From an uncultured Eubacteriales bacterium (GTDB taxonomy: Bacteria; Bacillota; Clostridia; Lachnospirales; Lachnospiraceae), in NCBI GenBank assembly GCA_900539455.1, contig UQCD01000004.1, positions 1 to 64,000 of the forward strand: 64,000 nt of DNA. Reading direction: 5' to 3'. Positions 1 through 9,305 of the stretch are shown piece by piece; position 1 is the first letter of the stretch, and the number at the start of each line of letters is the position of its first letter. The position numbers and the translations under genes were made by a program. Below the pieces are notes generated by a model. That model searched no databases. It saw nothing but the letters and a program-made list of their open reading frames with translations, and had not been told where the DNA came from.

Positions 1-133
1 GTCCCTACATCACTATAGGTTTGCCTTTGTTATAACATATAAAATTTAAAAATATACTTTTTCATTATATTTTATTTAGTTTATATTGTAAATAGCTTTT
101 TCGACATTTTTGTATGAATTTGCCTAAATTTTT

Positions 134-172
134 CGACAAAAAAGTCAGGCAAATCTGCCTGACTTTTTGTCG
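134..172 (-). terminator. Intrinsic terminator downstream of htpG
   Basis: An inverted repeat lies just past the htpG stop codon. The arms AAAGTCAGGC and GCCTGACTTT flank a 6-nt loop and extend outward through A/T runs to CGAC and GTCG. On the minus strand the GC core is followed by a T run, as expected of a Rho-independent terminator. The near symmetry means it could also stop plus-strand transcription. Confidence 0.8.
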
Positions 173-184
173 AATTACTATTTT

Positions 185-2185
185 TTATTTATTGCAAAGC
201 AGCTGCATAATCTTGTTGCTTCTTTCTATAAACTTAGTCATTGCCTCTGGTGTAAGCTGTTCGTGGCTTATTACAGCAAGGTCATACAACTGTTCGCAGA
301 ACATAGGAACATTTTCATTGTCCTTGTTATCCAGAATAAACTTAACAAGATTGTTTTTAGCATTAAGCACTAATGTTAATTTGCTGCTAAACATTGATGG
401 ATCCATACCTGCCATACCGTACATTCTCATCATATCCTGCATTCTTCTATTGTCCTCTGACAATGTAACCATTGATGAAATATTTTCGTCCTTTAGGTTT
501 TCTACCTTTATTTCCAAAGCTTCATTATTTAATGCTTTTTTGAATATTTCAGTAAGCTCCTTAGTTATATTTTCAAAGGCTTCCTTATCAGCCTCACTTG
601 TTTCCTCTTTGAAATTGTCTGTAAGGTCAGAATCAATTCTTAAGAACTTAACACCTTCGTTTTTCTGCTCAAGATGTGAAATAAATGGCTGGTCGATGTT
701 GTGCTTTAATATTACAGCATCCATATTTTCATCCCTGAACATCTTTATATACTGACCCTGTGCAACCTCGTCGGTTACATAGAATACTGTATTTTCGTGA
801 TGTTCCTTATTTTCCTCTAAACATTCCGGAAGTGTAAGGTACTTGCCGTCAAGGTTTTTAAATAAGATGTAATCCTTCATCTTTTCGAAGAATTTTTCGT
901 CCTTAATACAGCCAAATTTAATAAATGGATTAATGTCATCCCAATACTTCTCATAAGACTCTTTTTCAGTTTTGCACATTCCTGATAATTTATCTGCAAC
1001 CTTCTTTGTAATATAGTCTGAAATCTTCTTTACGAAGCCATCATTTTGAAGTGCACTTCTTGATACATTAAGAGGTAAATCAGGACAATCAATAACACCT
1101 TTAAGTAACATTAAAAATTCTGGAATAACTTCTTTAATATTATCAGCAATAAATACCTGATTGTTGTAAAGCTTTATTGTACCCTCGAGAGTATCATATT
1201 CGTTATTGAATTTAGGGAAATATAAAATACCCTTTAAGTTAAATGGGTAATCCATATTTAAATGAATCCAGAAAAGCGGCTCTTTAAAATCGTGGAATAC
1301 CTTCATATAAAATGCTTTGTATTCTTCCTCTGTACAATCATTTGGGTGCTTTGTCCAAAGAGGCGTTGTATCATTTAAGGCTACAGGTCTTTTCTTAATC
1401 TTAGCCTTCTTCTTTTCTGGAGCTACCTCTACAACCTCTTTTGTGCCGTCTTCCTTTTCTTTTTCCTCTGTCTTTGCAGGCTCAACAATAGTTTCAACTA
1501 CTGTATCCTTATCTGTAACCTCTTCAAAGTCAATAGTTTCAAACTGTTCCTCGGCAGTTTCGTTTGTAAGATATATTTCAGTTGGCATAAATGAACAATA
1601 CTTTGTAATAACCTCTTTTGCCCTATATTCATTTGCAAACTCAAGACTATCTTCATTAAGGAATAAAGTAATCTTTGTGCCTCTTTGAGTTCTGTCGCCC
1701 TCATCCATAGTAAACTCTGTACCACCGTCACATTCCCAATGAACCGGCTTTGCACCCTCTTTGTAAGAAAGTGTATCTATTGTAACCTTGTCAGCTACCA
1801 TAAATGCAGAGTAAAAGCCAAGACCGAAATGACCTATAATCTGATCCTCATTAGTCTTGTCCTTGTATTGGTTAAGGAAATCAGCAGCACCAGAAAATGC
1901 TATCTGGTTAATGTACTCATCTACCTCCTCCATGGTCATACCAAGACCATTATCTATAAATGTAAGAGTTTTATCCTTGTCATTTACTAAAACCTCAATC
2001 TTAAACTCATTATCCTCCGGAATTTGGTATTCACCCATAATCTCTAGCTTTTTAAGCTTTGTAATAGCATCACAGCCATTTGAAATAAGCTCTCTAAAGA
2101 AAATGTCATGGTCTGAATATAACCATTTTTTTATAATCGGAAAAATATTTTCACTGTTAATTGAAAGACTACCTTTTGTTGCCAT
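185..2185 (-). CDS. htpG: Molecular chaperone HtpG (Hsp90 family)
   Basis: Cytosolic ATP-dependent Hsp90-type chaperone, 666 aa. The N-terminal GHKL ATPase domain is clear: the NGCDAI motif near residue 37, DNGLGM near 78, and the glycine-rich lid IGHFGLGFYSAF near 118. A highly charged Lys/Glu stretch at about 225-270 separates it from the middle domain, which begins around the conserved NDTTPLWTK segment. Charged linkers are typical of eukaryotic Hsp90 and usually short in bacterial HtpG, so this one is noteworthy. The ATG follows a good AAAGGAAG ribosome site. It forms its own transcription unit with a consensus promoter, a CIRCE operator upstream and a terminator downstream. This suggests heat-shock control by HrcA (inference). 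Confidence 0.96.
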   Translation of the reverse strand: MATKGSLSINSENIFPIIKKWLYSDHDIFFRELISNGCDAITKLKKLEIMGEYQIPEDNEFKIEVLVNDKDKTLTFIDNGLGMTMEEVDEYINQIAFSGAADFLNQYKDKTNEDQIIGHFGLGFYSAFMVADKVTIDTLSYKEGAKPVHWECDGGTEFTMDEGDRTQRGTKITLFLNEDSLEFANEYRAKEVITKYCSFMPTEIYLTNETAEEQFETIDFEEVTDKDTVVETIVEPAKTEEKEKEDGTKEVVEVAPEKKKAKIKKRPVALNDTTPLWTKHPNDCTEEEYKAFYMKVFHDFKEPLFWIHLNMDYPFNLKGILYFPKFNNEYDTLEGTIKLYNNQVFIADNIKEVIPEFLMLLKGVIDCPDLPLNVSRSALQNDGFVKKISDYITKKVADKLSGMCKTEKESYEKYWDDINPFIKFGCIKDEKFFEKMKDYILFKNLDGKYLTLPECLEENKEHHENTVFYVTDEVAQGQYIKMFRDENMDAVILKHNIDQPFISHLEQKNEGVKFLRIDSDLTDNFKEETSEADKEAFENITKELTEIFKKALNNEALEIKVENLKDENISSMVTLSEDNRRMQDMMRMYGMAGMDPSMFSSKLTLVLNAKNNLVKFILDNKDNENVPMFCEQLYDLAVISHEQLTPEAMTKFIERSNKIMQLLCNK

Positions 2186-2246
2186 AATTGTTACTTCCTT
2201 TCACTATAAAATTATTTTCAATATATTTTGAAATCACATACTATGT

Positions 2247-2275
2247 ATTGTAAACACTTATTATCCAGATGTCAA
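2247..2275 (-). promoter_or_regulatory. Sigma-A promoter of htpG
   Basis: The minus strand reads TTGACA (2275-2270), a 17-nt spacer, then TACAAT (2252-2247). That is a full consensus -35 and a one-mismatch -10 at ideal spacing. Transcription would start near 2240, leaving a leader of about 55 nt before the htpG ATG. Confidence 0.85.
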
Positions 2276-2282
2276 GGAAAAA

Positions 2283-2309
2283 TTAGCACTCAATTAAATT
2301 GAGTGCTAA
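2283..2309. promoter_or_regulatory. CIRCE operator, also a likely terminator of the polC operon
   Basis: TTAGCACTC, 9 nt, GAGTGCTAA: an exact match to the CIRCE operator bound by the heat-shock repressor HrcA. The 9-nt spacer is itself self-complementary, so the element is a perfect 27-nt palindrome with 13-nt arms around one central base. On the minus strand it is followed at once by TTTTT, giving the layout of an intrinsic terminator 18 nt past the polC stop. It ends 8 nt upstream of the htpG -35 box. Confidence 0.92.
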
Positions 2310-2326
2310 CATCATTTTGTTAAATA

Positions 2327-5300
2327 TTAAAAATCAAATAGAGAAAGCTGATTGCTTTCTGGTAAATCTCCAAAAAGTCCTAAGTTATTCATTAAGTCTA
2401 TAACCGTTTTACTTACCTTTGTCCTATCTCTAAAATCATCTCTTGATAAAAACGGACCATCCTTGGCTGCTTCTACTACTGCCTCCGCCGCCTTATCACC
2501 CATTCCGTCAATAGTATTAAAGGAAGGCATTAATCTGTCGCCAACTACCTGAAATCTTGTTGAATGGGCTGTATATAAATCAATCTTTGTAAAATTGTAC
2601 CCTCTGGCATACATTTCCTGAACCAGTTTCATATCCTTAAGAGTATCCTGCTCCTTTTGAGAAAGCTCTCCTAAATCATTACGCTTTTTATAGTCTGCCA
2701 TAAAATACAAAAGTTTTTCCTGACCCTGACACATTAACTCATAGTTAAAGGCTGAGGCTCTGATACTAAAATAAGCTGCATAGTAAGCTAGTGGATAGAA
2801 TACCTTAAAATACGCAATTCTGTATGCCATCATAACATAGGCTGCTGCGTGTGCCTTAGGGAACATATACTTAATCTTTTTGCAAGACCATATGTACCAA
2901 TCTGGAACACCATTTTGAAGCATTGCCTCCTCCCATTCAGGCTTTAGTCCCTTTCCCTTACGAACAGACTCCATTATAGTAAAGGAAAGCTCTGAGTCCA
3001 TTCCTTTATTAATAAGGTATGTCATAATATCATCTCTTGTACAAATGGCAGTAGAAATAGTTGCCTTTCCTTCTTCAATAAGCGTCTGGGCATTTCCTAA
3101 CCATACATCAGTTCCATGAGATAGTCCCGAAATACGAACTAAATCCGAAAAGGTTTTTGGCTTTGTATCCTTAAGCATCTGTATAACAAAATCTGTACCA
3201 AACTCTGGAATACCAAGAGAGCCTAGCTCACAGCCGTCTATATCCTCCGGAGATATTCCTAAGGCATCTGTGGAAGCAAATAAAGACATTACCTCCTTGT
3301 TGTCTAAAGGAATAGTTTTTGCATCAAGTCCTGTTAAATCCTCCAGCATACGAATCATTGTAGGATCATCGTGTCCCAGAATATCAAGCTTTAACAGGTT
3401 GTGGTCGATTGAGTGGTAATCGAAATGTGTTGTGGTTGTTTTTGTAGTCATATCGTTTGCAGGTCTTTGTACTGGCGTAAACTTATATATTTCATTACCA
3501 TAAGGAAGAACAATAATTCCGCCAGGGTGCTGTCCTGTAGTTCTTCTCACACCTACACAGCCCTTTGATAATCTTTCTAACTCACATCTTCTTTTTGTAA
3601 TGCCTCTTTCTTCAAAATAGTGCATTGCATATCCGTAAGCGGTCTTTTCTGCCACAGTACCAATAGTTCCTGCTCTAAAAGTCTGTCCCTTTCCAAAAAT
3701 AACTTCTGTATATTCATGTGCCTTACTTTGATATTCACCAGAGAAATTAAGGTCAATATCCGGCTCCTTATTTCCCTTAAATCCTAAAAAGGTTTCAAAA
3801 GGAATGTCGAAGCCTGCCTTTTCTAATGGCTCACCACAAACAGGGCAGTTTTTATCAGGCATATCACATCCTGCACCACCAACATAAGGCTTTACCTCAT
3901 CTGAATCAAAATCTACATAGTGACACTTTTTACATAAATAATGTGGTCTTAAAGGATTAACCTCTGTTATACCTGCCATTGTAGCTACAAAGGATGAACC
4001 AACTGAGCCTCTTGAGCCTACCAAATATCCGTCCTCATTTGATTTCCACACAAGCTTCTGGGCAATAATATACATAACCGCAAAACCATTGGAAATAATT
4101 GAATTAAGCTCTCTTTCCAATCTTTCAGTAACTACCTCTGGTAAATTATCTCCATACATATCGTGGGCTGTATTATAGCAGATAGTTCTAAGTGTCTGGT
4201 CTGAATTTGGAATAACCGGTGGTGCTTTATCCGGGAATACCGGTGAAATATTTTCCACCATATCACAAATTTTGTTTGTATTTGTGATAACCACCTCATG
4301 GGCCTTATCACTTCCTAAATATGTAAACTCACTAAGCATTTCCTCTGTAGTTCTAAGGAATAATGGTGCCTGCTTATCTGCATCATCAAAGCCTTTATTT
4401 GACATTATTATTCTTCTATATACCTCGTCCTCCGGATTCAGAAAGTGGACATCACAGGTAGCCACAACAGGCTTATTAAACTTTTCTCCCAGCTCTACAA
4501 TACGCTTATTTACTTCTATCAGACCTTCTACAGTAGTTTCGCCTTTATCTACCATAAACATATTATTTCCAAGTGGCTGGATTTCCAAATAATCATAAAA
4601 ATTAACAAGTCTTGCTATTTCAGCATCATTTTTTCCACCATAAACTGCCTGATAAAGCTCTCCTGCTTCACAGGCAGAGCCAATAATAAGTCCCTCTTTA
4701 TATTTAAGGTACTCACTTTTAGGCACTCTTGGAAATCTGCTAAAATACTTTATATGTGCGTCAGAAACCAGTCTGTATAAGTTAATTCTTCCAACCTCAT
4801 TGCAGGCAATAATAATAGCGTGATGTGTTGGCAGTTTTTTTATTGACTCTACTGTCGACTTACTAAATTCATTGACCTTGTCTAAATCAAAAACCTCTCT
4901 TTGCTTTAGCATATCTACAAATTTTACAAATATTTCTGCAGTACAGCCTGCATCATCTACAGCTCTATGATGATTTTCAAGAGAAACTCCTAATGCTTTG
5001 GCAACATTATCCAGCTTGTATCTGGATATGGAAGGAATAAGCACTCTGGCTAAGGCTACAGTATCTACATAGGTAACATCGTATTCTATTCCTAGATTTT
5101 TTGCATTCTGCATTATAAAGCTCATATCAAAGTCAGCATTGTGAGCAACCATAATTGCACCTTTGGAAAACTCCAAAAACTTTGGCAAAACTACCTCTAT
5201 AGTTTCTGCTCCCATTACCATTTCATCATTTATTCCAGTTAAATGTTCGATTCTATATGGAATAGGAATTTTAGGATTAACAAAGGTACTAAACTTTTCT

Positions 5301-6874
5301 GTAATTTTACCCTTTTCAACCTTTACAGCACCAATTTCTATTATCTTGTCTGTTAAAGCTGAAAAACCAGTAGTTTCAATATCAAATACCACATAAGTAT
5401 CATCTATTGACTGACCCTTTGACTTTGTAACTATATCCTTTAAATCATCAACCAGATATGCCTCTACACCATAAATAACCTTAAAATCAAGAGTTTCTCC
5501 CTTTGCCTTGTATTTTCCTTTTATTTTATCAATAGCGTGAAGTGCTTCAGTAAAGCCCTGGACACAGCCGTGGTCAGTAATGGCTATTGCCTTATGTCCA
5601 AAATTAATTGCCTGGGCAATAATGCTGCCTGCATCTGAAACACCATCCATATCACTCATTTTTGTATGGCAATGAAGCTCTACTCTTTTTTCAACACTAT
5701 TGTCTGCTCTTTTCTTTCTAAAATCCTTATGCTTCATTATACCTACAATAGAAGAAACTGAAACCTCTTTATCGTAGGAGTCAAACATAATTATACCCTT
5801 AACTTTAATAAAAGCGCCCTCTTTTAAATCCTCTAAAAGAGCTACCAAATCTTCATTTTTTGCAAATATTTTTGCACTAATAGAATCAGTAAAGTCGGTA
5901 ATTGCAAATGTAATTATAGTCCTTTCATTTCTGATTTCCCTGGTTTCAATTTTCATTATCTGACCGTGAATTACAGCCTCACCGGTTTCAGCATTTACCT
6001 CGTTCAAAGAAATAAACTCTCCTTCAAAACTTCTGCCATAAATAACATCAGGATTTTCTTCCTTAGTCTGAGTTCTTTCCCTTCTATAGCCACTGTATTG
6101 CTTACTTGCATTATTGCCCTTGCTATTATCTCTTCCCTCAGCTGCTTTTTCGCTATCCTTTGGCTTATTATCACTCTGTGATACTTTAGCCTCTGTGGCA
6201 CTATTTTTACTGCTTTTATTTTCCTCTAATTTCTTTTGTACTTCTTCTTTCTTATGCTCCTCTATTTCAATTTCTTCTAAGTGTCTTGAAATTTCGTTAA
6301 TTTCATTCTTTTCAAGAATTTCATTCTGCTTAGTAAATTTATTTAATTTTGCCTCTACCATTGTAAACGCAACATTTATTTCAATTCCACACCTATCTGT
6401 AAATATTTTCTTTAATGTATCCTTTAGTTCATTTAACTTTGCCCTGTTAAGCAGGGTATCCTCTACTTCAATATTTAATGTATTATTATCCGCAAATTTT
6501 ACATTTCCTTTTTTAAAAATATTATACATAATAATACTTGTATCCCTAAGCTCATCTAATATGCTCTGCCTATAGGATACATATAAATTTTCCGGAGTAT
6601 ACTGCTTTGAAAGCTCAAAGGTCGGGTGTATTACCACAGTAATACCGGTATTAGAAAAAAGCTGATTTTCAATGGCACTTTCAACTACTAAAAGGTCCTT
6701 TTGTTCAATCAACTTTTTACTTCTAATATATATATTTATATGTCTTTTTTCTCTGTTGGAGGTTATCTTTTCAACCACTACATTAGAAAAAAGTTCTTTT
6801 ATAATTTGTCCAGAAACAAGTATTTCCAGATTTAACTCTGGAAATACCTCTTCAAATCTTTTTAATTCTTCCAA
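2327..6874 (-). CDS. polC: DNA polymerase III alpha subunit, PolC type
   Basis: Replicative polymerase of low-GC Gram-positives, 1515 aa, a normal PolC length. Order: N-terminal domain, a Lys/Glu/Ser-rich linker at about 200-270, OB fold, PHP domain starting near 398 (ELHCHTKMSDMDG), and a DEDD 3'-5' exonuclease inserted in PHP at about 490-660 (FDIETTGFS). Further on come a Cys4 zinc site near 985-1015 (CKKC, CPVC) and the palm motif PDIDLNFSGE near 1040 with the catalytic Asp pair. The start is a TTG that overlaps the ispG stop by 13 bp, preceded by GAGGAA; no nearby ATG fits. It is the last gene of the pyrH-frr-uppS-cdsA-dxr-rseP-ispG-polC run. Confidence 0.97.
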   Translation of the reverse strand: MEELKRFEEVFPELNLEILVSGQIIKELFSNVVVEKITSNREKRHINIYIRSKKLIEQKDLLVVESAIENQLFSNTGITVVIHPTFELSKQYTPENLYVSYRQSILDELRDTSIIMYNIFKKGNVKFADNNTLNIEVEDTLLNRAKLNELKDTLKKIFTDRCGIEINVAFTMVEAKLNKFTKQNEILEKNEINEISRHLEEIEIEEHKKEEVQKKLEENKSSKNSATEAKVSQSDNKPKDSEKAAEGRDNSKGNNASKQYSGYRRERTQTKEENPDVIYGRSFEGEFISLNEVNAETGEAVIHGQIMKIETREIRNERTIITFAITDFTDSISAKIFAKNEDLVALLEDLKEGAFIKVKGIIMFDSYDKEVSVSSIVGIMKHKDFRKKRADNSVEKRVELHCHTKMSDMDGVSDAGSIIAQAINFGHKAIAITDHGCVQGFTEALHAIDKIKGKYKAKGETLDFKVIYGVEAYLVDDLKDIVTKSKGQSIDDTYVVFDIETTGFSALTDKIIEIGAVKVEKGKITEKFSTFVNPKIPIPYRIEHLTGINDEMVMGAETIEVVLPKFLEFSKGAIMVAHNADFDMSFIMQNAKNLGIEYDVTYVDTVALARVLIPSISRYKLDNVAKALGVSLENHHRAVDDAGCTAEIFVKFVDMLKQREVFDLDKVNEFSKSTVESIKKLPTHHAIIIACNEVGRINLYRLVSDAHIKYFSRFPRVPKSEYLKYKEGLIIGSACEAGELYQAVYGGKNDAEIARLVNFYDYLEIQPLGNNMFMVDKGETTVEGLIEVNKRIVELGEKFNKPVVATCDVHFLNPEDEVYRRIIMSNKGFDDADKQAPLFLRTTEEMLSEFTYLGSDKAHEVVITNTNKICDMVENISPVFPDKAPPVIPNSDQTLRTICYNTAHDMYGDNLPEVVTERLERELNSIISNGFAVMYIIAQKLVWKSNEDGYLVGSRGSVGSSFVATMAGITEVNPLRPHYLCKKCHYVDFDSDEVKPYVGGAGCDMPDKNCPVCGEPLEKAGFDIPFETFLGFKGNKEPDIDLNFSGEYQSKAHEYTEVIFGKGQTFRAGTIGTVAEKTAYGYAMHYFEERGITKRRCELERLSKGCVGVRRTTGQHPGGIIVLPYGNEIYKFTPVQRPANDMTTKTTTTHFDYHSIDHNLLKLDILGHDDPTMIRMLEDLTGLDAKTIPLDNKEVMSLFASTDALGISPEDIDGCELGSLGIPEFGTDFVIQMLKDTKPKTFSDLVRISGLSHGTDVWLGNAQTLIEEGKATISTAICTRDDIMTYLINKGMDSELSFTIMESVRKGKGLKPEWEEAMLQNGVPDWYIWSCKKIKYMFPKAHAAAYVMMAYRIAYFKVFYPLAYYAAYFSIRASAFNYELMCQGQEKLLYFMADYKKRNDLGELSQKEQDTLKDMKLVQEMYARGYNFTKIDLYTAHSTRFQVVGDRLMPSFNTIDGMGDKAAEAVVEAAKDGPFLSRDDFRDRTKVSKTVIDLMNNLGLFGDLPESNQLSLFDF

Positions 6875-7920
6875 TTTTTAAGTTCCTCTTCTAAGCAACT
6901 AAGTAATTCATCTTCTGGCATCTTTTTAATTATCTCACCCTTTTTAATAAGTAAGCCTTCGCCTACGCCGCCTGCAACTCCAATATCAGCCTCTCTGGCT
7001 TCTCCTGGACCATTAACAGCACAGCCCATAACTGCTACCTTTATGTTTAGGTTGTCATATTTTGTAACCATATTTTCAACCTTATTGGCTAAATCAATAA
7101 GATTAATCTGTGTTCTTCCACAGGTTGGACAGGATACAACATTAATGCCCCCCTGTCTAAGTCCCAGAGTTTTAAGTATAAGCTTTGCAGTTTTTACTTC
7201 CTCTAATGGGTCACCTGTAAGAGATACTCTTATTGTGTCGCCTATTCCCTGCCCTAATATTAAGCCAAGTCCAATAGATGACTTTATGTTGCCAGAATAC
7301 AAGGTGCCTGCCTCAGTTATACCAACATGAAGCGGATAATTTGTTTCCTTTGCTATTAATTCATGTGCTTTTACACACATCATTACATCTGAGGACTTAA
7401 TACTAATAACTAAATTGTCATAGCCTAAGTCTTCAATGGTTTTAACCTTATCCATAGCACTTTCTACAATGCCTTCAGCAGTAACCTTGCCGTACTTTTC
7501 TAAAATATTTTTTTCTAAAGAGCCACTATTTACACCAACCCTGATTGGTATATTTCTCTCCTTAGCAACATCAACTACAGCCTTAACTCTTTCAATACTG
7601 CCTATATTGCCCGGGTTTATTCTGATTTTGTCAGCACCATTTTCCATAGCCTGTATTGCCAGCTTATAGTCAAAATGAATATCTGCAACCAAAGGAATAC
7701 TTATCTGTTTTTTTATTTCAGATAAAGCCTTTGCTGCTAAGATATTTGGTATGGCACATCTTATAATATCACAGCCAGCAGCAGCTAAAGCATTTATTTG
7801 TGCTACTGTAGCAACAATATCCTCTGTTTTTGTATTTGTCATAGACTGAATAAGGATGGGATTTCCTCCACCTATTACTCTGTCGCCAATTTTTATTACT
7901 TTTGTATTATCCCTATACAT
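6862..7920 (-). CDS. ispG: 4-hydroxy-3-methylbut-2-enyl diphosphate synthase (flavodoxin)
   Basis: Penultimate enzyme of the MEP isoprenoid pathway. It reductively opens methylerythritol cyclodiphosphate to HMBPP using a [4Fe-4S] cluster. The 352-aa protein is the usual size of the compact bacterial form. It shows the TIM-barrel N-terminus (IQSMTNTKTED, ADIHFDY, RINPGNIG) and the C-terminal cluster ligands in SCPTCGRT and MGCAVNGPGEA. It lies 14 bp downstream of rseP and overlaps polC. With dxr two genes upstream, the operon encodes two MEP-pathway steps next to uppS, which consumes the product. Confidence 0.96.
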   Translation of the reverse strand: MYRDNTKVIKIGDRVIGGGNPILIQSMTNTKTEDIVATVAQINALAAAGCDIIRCAIPNILAAKALSEIKKQISIPLVADIHFDYKLAIQAMENGADKIRINPGNIGSIERVKAVVDVAKERNIPIRVGVNSGSLEKNILEKYGKVTAEGIVESAMDKVKTIEDLGYDNLVISIKSSDVMMCVKAHELIAKETNYPLHVGITEAGTLYSGNIKSSIGLGLILGQGIGDTIRVSLTGDPLEEVKTAKLILKTLGLRQGGINVVSCPTCGRTQINLIDLANKVENMVTKYDNLNIKVAVMGCAVNGPGEAREADIGVAGGVGEGLLIKKGEIIKKMPEDELLSCLEEELKNWKN

Positions 7921-7934
7921 TTCGTCACCTACGG

Positions 7935-9305
7935 TTAAAATAATTTAAAAATATCCTGAAACAATATAAACATAGCAAAAATCATAAGCAATATCATTCC
8001 TGCCAAATGGAAATACTCTTCATGTTTTACTGGTCGTCTAAATATAACCTCTATTACCTGGAATAAAAATCTACCACCATCTAAGCCCGGTATAGGAAGT
8101 AAATTCATTACACCTAAGTTTGCAGATAAAAGCATTGTAAGATTTGCAATATTTAAAAAAATATATAATGCTCCGTCTGGCTTACTTTCCTTATAAGCTG
8201 TATCAATATAATCTACGATTCCAACTGGTCCTGAGAAATCCTTTACAGTAACCTGACCTGTAAATAACATTCCTAAGCTTTTAAATACTGTGCTAATCTG
8301 GTAGCCAACCTCTACACAGCTATATTTTAACACTCCAGGTGCAGAGGTCTTTACTCTGCCTTCGTTATAGTTAAAGCCAAGTGAATAGCTGCCTGTAACC
8401 ATTGGAGTTACTGAGTAATCTTCTTCTTTTCCATCTCTGCTTACAGTTACAGTTACATTTTCACCAGTAAGCGGATTTTTTGTGAAATACTCGTTTAATT
8501 CTTCACCATTGCTTATTTTCGTACCATTAATTCCAACAATAATATCGCCCTCTTTAACACCTGCATTTGCTAGTGGGCCTCCCTTAACCAGCTTAGAAAG
8601 CTTTACCTCCTCCTTTGTCATAGAATAAGAAAAGCCTATAATATATCTTTCGATATATTTCGGTGTTATGGTTGTTTCATACTCCTTGCCATCTCTTTCG
8701 TATTTGATTTGTACTGGCTTATCGGATAAAGGATTAACAAAATCTTCAAGAACTATCTGTCTTGAAATAGTAATGCCTGTTCCGTTATATTCAGTAATAA
8801 TATCTCCCTCTTTTAATCCAGCCTCCATTGCACTAGAGCCTTCGCCTACATTTGTAACAACAGGCTTATCATAGCCTACTGTACCAATAACAATAATAGC
8901 TAAAACAAATGCTAATATAAAATTAAATATAGGTCCAGCTAAAACAATAGACATTCTTGCCCATACTGATTTGCTTTCAAAGGAACGGGATAAATCCTCC
9001 TTTTCCATTTCCTCTTCAGAAATCTTATCCCTTTCCATTTCCTCATCAGAAATCTTATCCTTTTTCATCTCTTCTTCAGAAATCATATCCTTATTAAGCA
9101 TCTGACAGGCACCACCAAATGGTATAATCTTAAAGGAATACTTTGTTTCGCCCTTGTCAAAGGAAAATAATCTTGGTCCAAAGCCTATCGAAAATTCTAT
9201 AACCTTTACTCCATTTTTCTTTGCTAACAAGAAATGACCAAACTCATGTATAAATACCAATATACTAAAAACTATTAATGCCAATAATATACTCAAAATT
9301 ACCAC
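7935..9305 (-). CDS. rseP: RseP/RasP-type site-2 intramembrane zinc metalloprotease
   Basis: Membrane protease that cleaves anti-sigma factors and remnant signal peptides within the membrane. The HEFGH zinc motif lies in the first membrane segment (about residue 20). The second active-site motif, NLLPIPGLDGGR, is near the C-terminus. Two PDZ-like domains with GLKEGD and GVKEGD cores lie between about 150 and 320. The 456-aa length partly reflects an acidic insertion at about 71-101 made of three 10-residue repeats (unit like DKISEEEMEK), in the cytosolic loop after the first membrane helix. The start overlaps the dxr stop by 7 bp, implying coupled translation. Confidence 0.94.
   Translation of the reverse strand: MVILSILLALIVFSILVFIHEFGHFLLAKKNGVKVIEFSIGFGPRLFSFDKGETKYSFKIIPFGGACQMLNKDMISEEEMKKDKISDEEMERDKISEEEMEKEDLSRSFESKSVWARMSIVLAGPIFNFILAFVLAIIVIGTVGYDKPVVTNVGEGSSAMEAGLKEGDIITEYNGTGITISRQIVLEDFVNPLSDKPVQIKYERDGKEYETTITPKYIERYIIGFSYSMTKEEVKLSKLVKGGPLANAGVKEGDIIVGINGTKISNGEELNEYFTKNPLTGENVTVTVSRDGKEEDYSVTPMVTGSYSLGFNYNEGRVKTSAPGVLKYSCVEVGYQISTVFKSLGMLFTGQVTVKDFSGPVGIVDYIDTAYKESKPDGALYIFLNIANLTMLLSANLGVMNLLPIPGLDGGRFLFQVIEVIFRRPVKHEEYFHLAGMILLMIFAMFILFQDIFKLF
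9004..9093 (-). repeat. Three 30-bp tandem repeats inside rseP
   Basis: In-frame direct repeats of about 30 bp encode three copies of a 10-residue acidic unit (consensus DKISEEEMEK). Copies differ by a few substitutions. The repeat keeps the reading frame, so it looks like a slippage-generated expansion of a tolerant loop rather than a CRISPR or other array. Confidence 0.85.

Noticed and set aside
114..755. Plus-strand open frame of 213 codons over the htpG 3' end
   Set aside because: It lies opposite a clear htpG, has low-complexity Ser/Leu/Phe composition, and no ribosome site. All plus-strand frames in the window look like such shadows.
9004..9093. CRISPR-like direct repeats
   Set aside because: Repeats are contiguous, in frame, and encode an acidic peptide inside rseP; there are no spacers.
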